Origin: Chitinophagales bacterium
GTDB lineage: Bacteria; Bacteroidota; Bacteroidia; Chitinophagales; UBA2359
NCBI GenBank assembly: GCA_020629005.1
Contig: JAHDEE010000041.1
Coordinates: 1 to 38,180 of the forward strand
Direction of reading: 5' to 3'
Length of the DNA stretch: 38,180 nt
In this document: positions 16,880-26,562 of the stretch, piece by piece
Layout of the letters: every line of letters starts with the position of its first letter
How positions within the stretch are numbered: the stretch's first letter is position 1
The notes under the pieces: model-generated
What the model was told of the DNA's origin: nothing
Databases searched by the model: none
Seen by the model: only the letters and a program-made list of their open reading frames with translations
Position numbers and translations under genes: made by a program

Positions 16880-18071
16880 GGCCTCTGTTTTTCATTTCCG
16901 TTTTAAGCAATTTGAATTCCCTGCTCATGCTTCCGCTGGCAGAGGTGTTTTCCTGTGCACGTCTAGACAGATAAGGAATGACCTCTTTGATGGGGCCATA
17001 GGGAATGTACTTGGCTACATTGTACCGGGCATCTGCCAGGTTGAACGAGAGGTGATCTCCCATGCCATACAATTGCGAAAAGTAGATGTGCGGGTGATCT
17101 CTTTCGATCCCAAGCTTGTCGATCAATTCGCAGAGGTAGGCATTGCTGGCTTCATTGTGTGACGCACAGCAGAACGCAATGCTTTGAATATTCTTGGCGC
17201 AGTAAGCCAGTGCCAGGTCAAAGTCTCTGTCGGTTTCATCTTTCGAGGCTTGTATGGGTGTCGGTACACCTCTTTTCTCAGCACGCTCATTTTCCTTTTC
17301 CATGTACGCACCACGCACCAGTTTTACGCCAAGTATAAAGCCTTTGGCCTTAGCGTATTCATGGCTTTGCTTGAGGTAGTCAAGTCGGTCATGCCGATAC
17401 ATCTGAAAGGTGTTGAAGATCACTGGATAGTCGCGATTGTACTGCTCCATCAGCTCTTCGACCAAAAGGTCGATGCCTCCCTGTAGCCAGCTTTCTTCGG
17501 CATCGAAGTAGATGGCCACCTTGGTGGTTGCCTGGGTGGCCGCAGCTGCATCAGCCAGTAGCTTCAATCTTTTTCTTGCTCGGTCCAGGTGTTCCGATTC
17601 CTCCTTGCTGAGCGCAATACGGGAGGTCATTTTTTCCAGTATATCCAGATCAATTAGACCTGTTACTTTGCTGGTTACGACAGGAACAGCATCTTCCTTT
17701 TCAGCATACTTGATTGCCGCTATCAGGTGTTTTACCGTGTTGTCATATTCTTCCTCTGTTGATTTGGCTTCTACGCCATAGTCCATGAAAGAATCAACTC
17801 CATATTGCTTCAAGTTCTCCACAACTTTCATAGACTCTTGCATACTTTCTCCCCCACAGAATTGGTGAAATACCGTGGACTTGATAATGCGCTGCGTAAT
17901 GGGTAAGTCAAGGGTAAATTTGAGGGAGGCAAGCCAGTTGGCAAAATCCACTACGGATCTCCTGTTAAGCCAGGAGAACAGCCGATAGCTAGCCTTCAGC
18001 TCCTCATCGCTTTTGTGCTTGAAGGCCTTAGCAGTATCCTCAAAGGATACACTCTTTAGTTTTGGTTTCAT
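16872..18071 (-). CDS. putA: Proline dehydrogenase (FAD-dependent)
   Basis: A 399-aa monofunctional PRODH with the beta/alpha-barrel motifs KLVRGAYMEKE (about 260), QLYGMGDHLSFNLA (about 340) and YGPIKEVIPYLSRRAQEN (about 365-382). In the last, the RR pair binds the proline carboxylate in known enzymes. It oxidises proline to pyrroline-5-carboxylate and passes electrons to the quinone pool. The P5C dehydrogenase domain of bifunctional PutA is absent and not seen nearby. The gene overlaps xseA, an unexpected partner. The symbol follows common usage for this family in Bacteroidota. Confidence 0.95.
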   Translation of the reverse strand: MKPKLKSVSFEDTAKAFKHKSDEELKASYRLFSWLNRRSVVDFANWLASLKFTLDLPITQRIIKSTVFHQFCGGESMQESMKVVENLKQYGVDSFMDYGVEAKSTEEEYDNTVKHLIAAIKYAEKEDAVPVVTSKVTGLIDLDILEKMTSRIALSKEESEHLDRARKRLKLLADAAAATQATTKVAIYFDAEESWLQGGIDLLVEELMEQYNRDYPVIFNTFQMYRHDRLDYLKQSHEYAKAKGFILGVKLVRGAYMEKENERAEKRGVPTPIQASKDETDRDFDLALAYCAKNIQSIAFCCASHNEASNAYLCELIDKLGIERDHPHIYFSQLYGMGDHLSFNLADARYNVAKYIPYGPIKEVIPYLSRRAQENTSASGSMSREFKLLKTEMKNRGLA

Positions 18072-18148
18072 TGTCGTGTAATTGTTCTTTGTGTAGTGTT
18101 GTTTTGGGTAGTTCTCAATTAGATGAATTTAGGGTACCGCCTGAAAAA

Positions 18149-19243
18149 TTATTCCATTCGTGGTTTTTCCAATGGTATGGGGACAAATTGTCCTCCTGAT
18201 TCGTTTTCAGTTATTTTCATAATGTCTTTATCGATCATCTTATAGGCATGGCTGGCTTTGTTGTAGGTGTTCACCAACGTTCCCATTTGTGCACCCAGTT
18301 TATTGAAGTTTTCTTCATAACTGGCAAGATGTCTGCTCAATAATTCCACTTTCTTAATGACTTCTTTGACTGATTCTTCAATCTGCAGGGCCTTTAGTCC
18401 CTGTAAAACGGTTTCCAAATATGCGTAGAACGAAGTAGGGCTAACTATAATTACCCGCTTTTTAAAAGCATATTCGATCATATTGACTGCATCTGCTGTA
18501 CCGGAGCGGACATTATAGACGAGCAGATCGTAATAGATGCCCTCTGCTGGTACAAACATAAAAGCGAAGTCAGTCGTTCCCTCATAAGGTCTTACATATT
18601 TAGAAGTCTCGTCTATTCGCTTTTTTACATCGGCACGGAAGCCTTTACTAAGCTGTTGCTGCTTCTCAGGATCTTCTGCCGAAACCATCTGATTATATTT
18701 TTCCAGACTGAATTTTGAATCGACGGGAATCAACCTTTCTCGAAAGAAAATGGCAGCATCGACTGTCTGACCATCGGAGAATTGGTGCTGCATTTTGTAC
18801 TGTGCTGGCGCAAGTACATTTGCGAGCAGAGTCTCCAGGAAATATTCACCGAGAATTCCTCTTTGCTTGGGATTTTTCAATATGTTTTCCAGACTGCTCA
18901 TGCCTTCCGTGAAGGATAATACTTGTCTATTGGTACCTTCGATGGTAACCAGCTTATCCGTGATATCACGGATGATGTCGGAATTCTGTTGATACTGTTC
19001 GAAGATTTGTTGGGTGGTAACCTGCTGTTGTCGGCCTATTTGGTCGCTTAGCTGGTTAATATTTTGATGCAGCTCAGACATCACTGCTGCATTGTTGCTT
19101 TGTACGTCTCGGCGTAGTTCATTGACCATGTTTAGCATCAGCGTCTGATCCTGTTGTGGAGCTCTTTTGCTCATGACCATGTAGTTGACCCACAACAGGA
19201 CAACGATGATCGATATACCGAGCATGATCAATCCTATTTCCAC
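18149..19243 (-). CDS. rmuC: DNA recombination protein RmuC
   Basis: A 364-aa protein with an N-terminal membrane anchor (IMLGISIIVVLLWVNYMVM), a coiled coil (about residues 30-110, Q-rich) and the RmuC nuclease-like domain with RGILGEYFLETLLANVLAP, DAAIFFRERLIPVDSKFSLE and DFAFMFVPAEGIYYDLL. RmuC limits inversions and is related to restriction-type endonuclease folds. It starts with GTG (19241-19243), placed just before the membrane anchor. It is separated from aroE by 114 nt and from PRODH by 77 nt, so it may be its own unit. Confidence 0.93.
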   Translation of the reverse strand: MEIGLIMLGISIIVVLLWVNYMVMSKRAPQQDQTLMLNMVNELRRDVQSNNAAVMSELHQNINQLSDQIGRQQQVTTQQIFEQYQQNSDIIRDITDKLVTIEGTNRQVLSFTEGMSSLENILKNPKQRGILGEYFLETLLANVLAPAQYKMQHQFSDGQTVDAAIFFRERLIPVDSKFSLEKYNQMVSAEDPEKQQQLSKGFRADVKKRIDETSKYVRPYEGTTDFAFMFVPAEGIYYDLLVYNVRSGTADAVNMIEYAFKKRVIIVSPTSFYAYLETVLQGLKALQIEESVKEVIKKVELLSRHLASYEENFNKLGAQMGTLVNTYNKASHAYKMIDKDIMKITENESGGQFVPIPLEKPRME

Positions 19244-19357
19244 CTTGAAACTTGTGTTAATCCGACAGCTAACAATCGTTAATCTTTTAACGCCAGACTT
19301 AATGGTACAAATATCAGTATATCAAGGCTTATTAATGCCCTTTCGTTCAAAAAAATC

Positions 19358-20083
19358 TCAAGAATTCCAGATATGCCAGCTTTTTTCAGCTTGTAGATAC
19401 AGCATTTCCAACCCGTTCTTATACCAGGAGCCGCATTTTCGCCCCAGTTCGAGAAATTTGGTCTCCCCAGGATTGTAAATTAAGTCAAATAGATAGTGAC
19501 GCTTGGTGACAGCGTTTGCGGGTACGGGTAGGCAATCTTCCACCTTCGGATGCATGCCGACAGGCGTGGTATTGACCAGTATTGTGTAGTCCTGAAGCAG
19601 CTTCACACTCAGTTGATGATAACTGAGTTGGTTTGTACTTGGATTGCGGGAAACCTGTTTGAAGGGAATTTGATGTTTGTCAAAAACGTATTGCACTGCT
19701 TTTGAGGAGCCGCCCGTCCCGAATATCAGGGCTCGCTGCTGTTGCCCTTCTGGCAAATAGGGTAGCAGACTGTATTCAAAGCCCCAGGCATCGGTATTGT
19801 AACCAATTAGTTTACTTTTTCTGATCGCAATGCAGTTGACAGCCCCTATACTCGCTGCAGCGGGATCTACTTCATCCAAATAAGTTACGACAGCTTGTTT
19901 GTAGGGGATGGTGACATTGAGTCCCTGGAGCGTGGTATTAGTTGACAGCAGTTTGGGAAAATCTTTGATCTGCTTGAGGGGAAACAAGCGATATTCCCGT
20001 TCCAGTCCCAGCCTTGCAAATTTCTTCTCGAAAAAGCCAGGAGAGAAGCTGTGTGATAATGGATAGCCGATTAAGCCGTACAT
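19358..20083 (-). CDS. aroE: Shikimate dehydrogenase
   Basis: A 241-aa enzyme, short like other Bacteroidota AroE proteins. The substrate-binding SHSFSP is at residues 10-15, catalytic Lys62 in VTIPYKQAV, catalytic Asp98 in YNTDAWGF, and the NADP-binding loop GTGGSSKAV at 122-130. It reduces 3-dehydroshikimate to shikimate in aromatic amino-acid synthesis. It starts 3 nt after the DUF368 gene stop, so the two are probably co-transcribed. Confidence 0.95.
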   Translation of the reverse strand: MYGLIGYPLSHSFSPGFFEKKFARLGLEREYRLFPLKQIKDFPKLLSTNTTLQGLNVTIPYKQAVVTYLDEVDPAAASIGAVNCIAIRKSKLIGYNTDAWGFEYSLLPYLPEGQQQRALIFGTGGSSKAVQYVFDKHQIPFKQVSRNPSTNQLSYHQLSVKLLQDYTILVNTTPVGMHPKVEDCLPVPANAVTKRHYLFDLIYNPGETKFLELGRKCGSWYKNGLEMLYLQAEKSWHIWNS

Positions 20084-20086
20084 ACG

Positions 20087-21031
20087 CTAATGTTTGCCAA
20101 GTCGCTCCAATACAAAAACGGAAGCAAATCCAAGCAGCATGCAGGCTAGGCCAGCCAGCAACATCGGATCGGTTCCGTAAAAGAAGTTGGAAGGCAAGTC
20201 TGCAAATGTACCGGGTAGTACACTCTGCGAGAAAGAGACTACTTCTTCTCCTTTACTGTTGAATTTGGTTTTAAGTACTTGCTGCCAGGGCCAGACCTTA
20301 TTGAGTGATCCAAGCATGAAGCCAGTCAGTAAGGCCAGGGTGCTGTTTCGGTAATGCTCGAAAGTCCAGGAAAGCAGATGGGAGAAAGTCAGCATGCCCA
20401 CCACACAACCAGAAGCGAACACCATCAGTATGAGTAGGCTATCTGGATTCATGGTGGTAAGCGCATTCTTGGCAGTAGGAACGATAAAGGTATACATGCC
20501 AAGAAGCAGTAGAATAAAGCTTCCGGATAATCCGGGCAACATCAACGCGGAGATGGCCAGCATTCCAGAAAAGAAAACATAGAGCAGAGACTCCGAACCC
20601 TGCGCAGGAGTGGCGATCGTTATGTAGTAGGCAAGCGCGGTGCCGAAGAGCAGCAGCAGAATCTGGGCAACCCTCCAGGGACCTACCTGTTTGCCGATGT
20701 AAAAGCAAGAAGCCAATATCAAACCAAAGAAAAATGACCAAAGCAGGATTGGAAAAGTCTCCAGCAGATAGGTAATTGCAAATATACCCGTTACAAGTCC
20801 CGCCACCATTCCAATGGCCAGCATAAACAGGAAACTCATATCGGTCTTCTTCCACACTGCTGCAAGTCCGCCATTCTTCAGCTCGCCCAATAGAGAAGGG
20901 CTGAATGCTTTGATACAGTTGAGCAGACGTTCGTAGATACCGGTAATAAAGGCAATGGTACCTCCGGAAACTCCAGGTATGGCTTCAGCTATACCCATAG
21001 CAGCTCCTTTCAAAATGATACTGAAGTCCAT
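20087..21031 (-). CDS. DUF368 protein, undecaprenyl-phosphate translocase (PopT-like)
   Basis: A 314-aa polytopic protein with 8-9 hydrophobic segments. The N-terminal signature GAAMGIAEAIPGVSGGTIAF and the second inverted copy SALMLPGLSGSFILLLLGMY are the two P-G-x-S-G repeats that define DUF368. Members were shown to recycle undecaprenyl phosphate across the inner membrane, along with DedA proteins. That role fits a genome with large surface-polysaccharide genes, though none is adjacent here. It lies 35 nt after the methyltransferase gene and 3 nt before aroE. Confidence 0.92.
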   Translation of the reverse strand: MDFSIILKGAAMGIAEAIPGVSGGTIAFITGIYERLLNCIKAFSPSLLGELKNGGLAAVWKKTDMSFLFMLAIGMVAGLVTGIFAITYLLETFPILLWSFFFGLILASCFYIGKQVGPWRVAQILLLLFGTALAYYITIATPAQGSESLLYVFFSGMLAISALMLPGLSGSFILLLLGMYTFIVPTAKNALTTMNPDSLLILMVFASGCVVGMLTFSHLLSWTFEHYRNSTLALLTGFMLGSLNKVWPWQQVLKTKFNSKGEEVVSFSQSVLPGTFADLPSNFFYGTDPMLLAGLACMLLGFASVFVLERLGKH

Positions 21032-21066
21032 AAATTATGCTTGGTCAAAATGAATGGGATATGTGA

Positions 21067-21627
21067 TTAGGCTTTTCCCTGGCAAACGTAGACTACTGCC
21101 GGCGGTAGATTGGCCGGAATAAATCTGGTGTCAAGTTCCTTAAATCGCTTCTTGAGCTCTTTTCTGGTGGTCAGACTGTATTGGATCTGAGTGAAATAGC
21201 CATTAGGATCCAAATGATCATTGACCTGATCCAGCACTGTCTGATAAAGTTCGTATGGCAACACAACCAAGGGAAGCGCAGACACAATATGATCTGCCTT
21301 CTCTCTGCCAAACTTTTCAAGGTACTTGCCGATCTGGCAAGCCGAGTCTTCAATTACTTCTAGTCGAGGATCATCAATCTTGCGCAATTGCTTGCAGAAC
21401 TTGCTGTTTATCTCAAAGGAAAGCAAGGTGCTCTCCGCTTTCATTCTACCTAACAAAGTTCGGGTCACAATTCCATCTCCCGCACCTAGCTCAACTATAA
21501 AGTCAGCCTCCGAGAAGTCAATCGGTTCGATCATCTTATTGGCGGCAGCTTTCGAACTTGGTGTAAGGGTGCCAACCGTCTTGATATTCTGTAAGGCTTC
21601 CTTTAAAAAAGCTATCTTCTTACTCAT
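21067..21627 (-). CDS. Class I SAM methyltransferase, phospholipid N-methyltransferase-like
   Basis: A 186-aa protein resembling the PmtA/KsgA-type methyltransferases. It has a leader helix (FLKEALQNIKTVGTLTPSS), motif I FIVELGAGDGIVT (about 43-55), an acidic motif II LLSFEINSKF and motif IV ADHIVSALPLVVLP, followed by FTQIQYSL and a short C-terminal NLPPAVVYVC. This profile is typical of proteins annotated as phospholipid or rRNA-adenine methyltransferase-like. Phosphatidylethanolamine as substrate is a family-based guess. It starts 13 nt after the M1 peptidase stop and precedes DUF368, so it may belong to an envelope-lipid operon. Confidence 0.8.
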   Translation of the reverse strand: MSKKIAFLKEALQNIKTVGTLTPSSKAAANKMIEPIDFSEADFIVELGAGDGIVTRTLLGRMKAESTLLSFEINSKFCKQLRKIDDPRLEVIEDSACQIGKYLEKFGREKADHIVSALPLVVLPYELYQTVLDQVNDHLDPNGYFTQIQYSLTTRKELKKRFKELDTRFIPANLPPAVVYVCQGKA

Positions 21628-21640
21628 ACAAAAATCGTTT

Positions 21641-24600
21641 CTATAGCCCTATCTCCTGTACCCTTGTAAACGGGTTCAGGCTCTTGATGTTTAGCATAAA
21701 GCTAATGCGATCTTTGAACTTTTTATTCTGTACATCCAAATTATCCTGAAAGTCCTGTGCAATAAGCAAAGGGAAGTAGATTTCGAAAATCTCAGGGATG
21801 ATGACCAAAGCCAGTCCGGCATCGTACAACAGAGTCTGATTCCCAGGAAAGTCGAAATCATAGTCGGACGAAACATAACCCACATCAGCAAACACCTTCA
21901 AAGGTAGTCTAATTCTTGGTATGCTACTTTCGAAGTTCAAGCTAAGCATATACTCATTAGCTCGGCCCAATATAGTCGGCAATCTAAAGCCGCCAAATTG
22001 TGGGTAGATCTGTTGCTGATAAACATAGGGGACAGAGAGGTTGCGGTTTCGACCGAGATACAAATGTTCAAAATAAGGATCATCTGCCGCTGTAGAAGTT
22101 CCTGCCAAACTCATGATCCGGGAGTTATTTTCGTTCTGCAGAAAGTAGCCTGCAAAAATCCGGAAACGGCTTCCCGCATTTTTTCGATCGAATGTAATTT
22201 TGTAATCCGCAGAAAGACTGGCCAGGATGAAGCCATCCCTGGCATTGCTACCACTATTTTGTTGTCGCTCATAGCTGCCCTGTCGCAAAGCAATACGCAA
22301 ACCAAGCGGATTGATCGCTCGATCATTCCTTAGTTCATAAGCGAGTTCATTAAAGTAGGCAGTCATATCCCGAACGGCAAAACGGGAGTCCAGGCTATCC
22401 TGGTTACTGTCCTCAAACATAAGATTGTGATGCAGCAAAGTCAAACTGCTGCTTCTGCTGGATCTCGGGCTGGGCTTTTGGAAATGCAAAGTAAGGGAAG
22501 GGCGGATCGTTGTATAAGTGTAGGCCTCTCTTGGCACATCCAGACTATCGATACGCGTCCTAAGGTTCCAGCTAAATCGGTTCAACCCCAAACCCAGCTC
22601 TATATTGTGCAGCCAGTTGTTGCCGGGGCTGATGGTGTATGTCGCTGCTCCGGTACCTACGAGTTCCCTTGTGCTCAAGCCATACATTGGTGCTACACGC
22701 CATTGAAACTTTCGGGCCGGCACAAAGCTGTTGTACAAAGCTAGTCCGAGCATGGCCTTATCGTGGTAGTTATAACCCAGGGCCGGGGCCACCATCAATT
22801 GTGTTCGCTCAGGGTTCTCAATAGAAAACATTGGCTGTATACGCAGCTTCTCGACCCGCGGTAAAAGACCCTTGTAGCGCAGATTGTTGTTGCGTCGATT
22901 ATGCTCCGGCATTGCCCGGATCGCATCTACTCTTAACTCGTCATAATCACCAACCGGGAACAATACCTGATCCTTATCCGCAAAAGCATCATACCAGGCA
23001 GTATGAACGATTTCTCCATCTTTTAGAGCAGAAATAGAGTAGGGGCCTTTTACATTGTTGAGTTTGTTGAAAACCGTTATCTCGTCAAACCGGTCCTCGC
23101 CGATTTGCTCTTTGTCTTTGGCGACCTTGAGGATTTTGATGTCGACTTTACTTTTGGTTGGAAGTAGTTCATCGAAAAACCAGATCAAATATTTACCCGT
23201 TTCGTCTTCGATCACTTTGCGAAAATCAGCCGGACTGGGATGTTTGTATTTCCACGTTTCGTAGTATACCTGCATAACCCGATCAAATTCAGCCCGGCCA
23301 AGGTATTGTTCCAAATAGCGGAATGCAGCTGCAGCCTTGGAATATACTATAGCCGCATAGTTGAGTTCTGTAAATGCTGTAGCATGAGCGCAAATGGGCT
23401 GATGGGTGTTATTACGCTCAGTTAACTGCGCAGTCAATTCGTTCACTCTATGGCGATCCATGTCTTCCAGGTCAAAAAACTTCGCTGCTTTTTCATTTCC
23501 CAGCATAGGACGCTTATCAGCCGGATATTTGGCAGCCATATATCGACTTTCATAGTAGGAGTTCATTCCTTCGTCCATCCATGGGTCGGTTCGCTCATTA
23601 GTGCCCAATAGCCCATAGAACCAATTATGTCCAACTTCATGACATATCACATTGTCAAGCAGGCGTGCTGATGAGGACTTGCCAATAACAGTGATCATCG
23701 GATACTCCATTCCTGCACCCGCACTTAAAGTGCTTTGCACTGCTGTCATATGCTCAAATGGATAATCCCCCACCCAAAGCGAGTAAGCGTATATCGCATC
23801 ATGCAGATATTCAAGACTTTCTACCCAGAGGCTGGCCTCAGCATTTGTATACATAGACCAGGTGTCCACACTTTTGCCGGAATTTGGTAATATAACATTG
23901 CCCTTCAACACATGAAAACGCTTGTCTGCAAACCAGGCAAAATCGTGAATGCCCTCTTGCACATAGCGAAGCGTTTTCATCTTGGAGGAAGATTCAGGGA
24001 AAGCTTCATCATCACCATAGGATTCAATCTTGGCTGTTTCCGCAGCTTTTTGATCCAGCCAGGCTCTTTCCTCCTCATTTTGAAGCACTCCAGTCGCTCC
24101 GACCACATAATTTTGTGGTAGCGTAACACTGACGTCAAATGATCCATACTCCGCGTAAAACTCTCCAATTGTGAGATTTGGTAGCACATTCCAACCATTC
24201 TTATCGTACACAGCTGGCTTTGGATACCACTGCGTAATCTGGTAGGCTTGACCCGTATGCCCTAACCTGGATACACTTTTTGGAATCTTTACAAAAAATG
24301 GTGTGCTAATAGTTACGGTTTCTCCGGTCTTTAAGGGCTTGTCTAACAGCACTTTACAAGCATCAATATAATCAGGGTGCTGTTCCATAATCAAATCCGT
24401 ATTGCCCGACTTAAAAGACAGATTTTCGATGTAACCTCGTTCAGATTTCTTTGCGAAATAGAACTCAGTATGCCCATTTTCCAGCTGTTGCTTTGCAAAG
24501 GAGGTATTTAGGTCCTTAAAAGCATTTGGCCAGAGATGGATGTAGAGGAATTCCAGCTCGTCTGGAGAATTGTTTGTGTAGTCAAACTCGATGAAACCAT

Positions 24601-24748
24601 CAAGCGTATGAGCATTGTCATCAAGAGTGACATCTATTCTGTAATCGACCGACTGTTGCCAGTATCGGTCGATCTTCTCGGATTGGCCACAAAGCGGCAG
24701 ATATAGCAAGGTTGCGAGCAATAAACACGCATGATAATATTGTCTCAT
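21641..24748 (-). CDS. Exported M1-family metallopeptidase with a probable C-terminal beta-barrel
   Basis: From the preferred ATG (24746-24748) the product is 1035 aa with a signal peptide (YYHACLLLATLLYLPLCG). An upstream ATG would add 20 residues ahead of it. Residues 30-300 form the M1 N-terminal beta domain. The GAGMEYP block (344-350) replaces GAMEN. The zinc site is H370-E371-V-G-H374 with E393 in MDEGMNSYYE. After the peptidase and helical part (to about 640), the last about 370 residues alternate short beta strands and turns (for example RIRLPLKVFADVGYVSSDYD) and look like an outer-membrane barrel. The product may be an aminopeptidase displayed at the outer membrane. It probably begins the leftward methyltransferase-DUF368-aroE unit. 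Confidence 0.88.
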   Translation of the reverse strand: MRQYYHACLLLATLLYLPLCGQSEKIDRYWQQSVDYRIDVTLDDNAHTLDGFIEFDYTNNSPDELEFLYIHLWPNAFKDLNTSFAKQQLENGHTEFYFAKKSERGYIENLSFKSGNTDLIMEQHPDYIDACKVLLDKPLKTGETVTISTPFFVKIPKSVSRLGHTGQAYQITQWYPKPAVYDKNGWNVLPNLTIGEFYAEYGSFDVSVTLPQNYVVGATGVLQNEEERAWLDQKAAETAKIESYGDDEAFPESSSKMKTLRYVQEGIHDFAWFADKRFHVLKGNVILPNSGKSVDTWSMYTNAEASLWVESLEYLHDAIYAYSLWVGDYPFEHMTAVQSTLSAGAGMEYPMITVIGKSSSARLLDNVICHEVGHNWFYGLLGTNERTDPWMDEGMNSYYESRYMAAKYPADKRPMLGNEKAAKFFDLEDMDRHRVNELTAQLTERNNTHQPICAHATAFTELNYAAIVYSKAAAAFRYLEQYLGRAEFDRVMQVYYETWKYKHPSPADFRKVIEDETGKYLIWFFDELLPTKSKVDIKILKVAKDKEQIGEDRFDEITVFNKLNNVKGPYSISALKDGEIVHTAWYDAFADKDQVLFPVGDYDELRVDAIRAMPEHNRRNNNLRYKGLLPRVEKLRIQPMFSIENPERTQLMVAPALGYNYHDKAMLGLALYNSFVPARKFQWRVAPMYGLSTRELVGTGAATYTISPGNNWLHNIELGLGLNRFSWNLRTRIDSLDVPREAYTYTTIRPSLTLHFQKPSPRSSRSSSLTLLHHNLMFEDSNQDSLDSRFAVRDMTAYFNELAYELRNDRAINPLGLRIALRQGSYERQQNSGSNARDGFILASLSADYKITFDRKNAGSRFRIFAGYFLQNENNSRIMSLAGTSTAADDPYFEHLYLGRNRNLSVPYVYQQQIYPQFGGFRLPTILGRANEYMLSLNFESSIPRIRLPLKVFADVGYVSSDYDFDFPGNQTLLYDAGLALVIIPEIFEIYFPLLIAQDFQDNLDVQNKKFKDRISFMLNIKSLNPFTRVQEIGL

Positions 24749-25134
24749 AATGTGGAATTTTTCTGCTTCGCAGCACATTCTCAAGCATTTGCTGAGTTTT
24801 TTTTTCAACAGGAATGACGATTCTGCGAACTCCAGTTCTCAAAGGTCAAAAATTAATCGGAAATCATTGGAAATTCAGGGCAGAATGAACTACTTTGGAG
24901 TAGGATTTACCCCATTTTCATTGATCCTTTCAGATGTTCCCGCCGTCTGTATAACTAAAACTTATTGTATGTTTATTATCTACCCCGCGGAAGTTTGTGC
25001 CACTCTCAGACCACATCCACTACTACTTTGCACATAAGCAATCTTAATCCCCATTCTCAAATAAGGATTAACGTATTGTTGAATAGATTCATGTCGGATT
25101 ACCCCCACGACACGGATGTAAAGTGTAAAGCTAT
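24749..25134. other. Divergent spacer between the M1 peptidase and TPR genes
   Basis: 386 bases with no credible gene. Read rightward, TTTG at 24994-24997 and TACTTTG at 25024-25030 resemble -33 and -7 elements of a Bacteroidota promoter for the TPR gene, but the gap is longer than usual. An oligo-T run (24798 onward) lies in the M1 leader. Short open frames here have no family features. Confidence 0.35.
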
Positions 25135-26562
25135 ATGGCTAGGAGAAATTTTGGCGAAGAACTCAGTCAAGAAGATCTACAGGAGCTGATCAACTGCTAC
25201 ATTGCAATGGTTGAAAACGAAGAAAACCATTTCTTTGAAGTTGGAAGTTTCTATCAAATCATAGAATACTACGAAGAGTCGTTCGAATATAAGAAAGCAT
25301 TGGATGTTACCGATTGGGCTTTGGCCCAATACCCCTTTTCAGCGGTCTTCCATCTAAAGAAAGCACAATTCCTTTACGAAGCGCGTGATTGTATCACGGC
25401 GCTGGAAGTGCTCGAAAAAGCAGAAATACTCGATCCCTCAGACTTAGAGATACTATACCTCAAATCTGAAATCCATGTCTACATGGAAAAACATGAGGAT
25501 GCCCTGGATATCCTTCAATCGGCTTTTGATAAAGCCGAACCCGAAGAATACCCGGAAATCTTCCTACTTATCGCAGATGTGTTTGAGGACCTCGATGAAT
25601 GGAGTACTGTGTTCGATTATCTGGAACAGGCACTCAAACTACAAAACGATCATGCAGAAGCGCTGAACAGATTGCTATACTGTGTGGAGGTAGGACAGAT
25701 GTACGAACGTAGTATCCATTTCCATAAGGCACTGCTAGATGAATCTCCATTCTCATTCCGGGCATGGTACAATTTGGCCAATTCTTATTATAGTCTCAAG
25801 ATGTACACCAAGTCCATCGATGCTTATGAGTTTGCCATTGCGCTGAAAGAAGACTTCGAACAGGCCTATCGGGAATGTGCAGAAGCCTATTCAGATTTGG
25901 AGAATTATGAAAAGGCATTGGAATACTTTGAAGAGGCTACAGAAGTCGGTGTCGAGGATGAAGAACTCTGGTGCTCAATCGCTCGCTGCCACCTGCACCT
26001 CGGCAAGGACTCCTACGCCATCTCTGCCTTGAAAAGAGCAATCAGCATAGACCGTAAATGCGAAGAAGCTTACTTCCTCCTGGGTAATATCTATCAGGAA
26101 ATGGGCTCCTACATCAAGGCATGTTCCTACTATGATACTGCGATCAAGATCGACCCCAATAACCCGGAGTACCTTTCTGTAGCTGCAGATCTTCATTACT
26201 ATCTGGATGATTATACTCGCTCGGTGGACCTGTTCCTCAGCGCGATAAAGGAAGACCAACACGAGATAGAATACTGGATCGGTTTACTGAAATGCTACTT
26301 TGATCTGCATTTGTTTGATGATTGTAATAACATTATAGTGCAGGCTCAGGATGTATTTGAAAATAGTTCAGAACTCTTCTATCTGAAGTCAGCCGTATTG
26401 ATGGCCACAGGTCGGAAGTACGAGGCCATGGACAATCTATCGCAGGGACTGGAAATCGACTGCTCCGCTCACTCACTTATTTTTGATCTGCTGCCTCATT
26501 TAGAGGAAAATGCGGATATTTGCGATCTGATTGACCAAAAGATCGTAAGAGATGAATTTTGA
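25135..26562 (+). CDS. Tetratricopeptide-repeat protein
   Basis: A 475-aa soluble protein with no signal peptide. It is built almost entirely of about 11-12 TPR units of 34 residues, for example the unit around AFEQAYRECAEAY and YEKALEYFEEATEVG, and the one around KRAISIDRKCEEAYFLLGNI. An acidic helical N-terminus (FGEELSQEDLQELINCY) precedes the repeats. TPR arrays mediate protein-protein contacts; no enzymatic domain is seen. The end overlaps the start of comA by 11 nt, so the two are translated together. The start is the ATG at 25135; an upstream ATG (25091) is in another frame. Confidence 0.9.
   Translation: MARRNFGEELSQEDLQELINCYIAMVENEENHFFEVGSFYQIIEYYEESFEYKKALDVTDWALAQYPFSAVFHLKKAQFLYEARDCITALEVLEKAEILDPSDLEILYLKSEIHVYMEKHEDALDILQSAFDKAEPEEYPEIFLLIADVFEDLDEWSTVFDYLEQALKLQNDHAEALNRLLYCVEVGQMYERSIHFHKALLDESPFSFRAWYNLANSYYSLKMYTKSIDAYEFAIALKEDFEQAYRECAEAYSDLENYEKALEYFEEATEVGVEDEELWCSIARCHLHLGKDSYAISALKRAISIDRKCEEAYFLLGNIYQEMGSYIKACSYYDTAIKIDPNNPEYLSVAADLHYYLDDYTRSVDLFLSAIKEDQHEIEYWIGLLKCYFDLHLFDDCNNIIVQAQDVFENSSELFYLKSAVLMATGRKYEAMDNLSQGLEIDCSAHSLIFDLLPHLEENADICDLIDQKIVRDEF

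Noticed and set aside
24750-25037. 95-codon frame in the divergent spacer upstream of the TPR gene
   Set aside because: It starts inside the M1 leader, has an unlikely residue composition and no domain.
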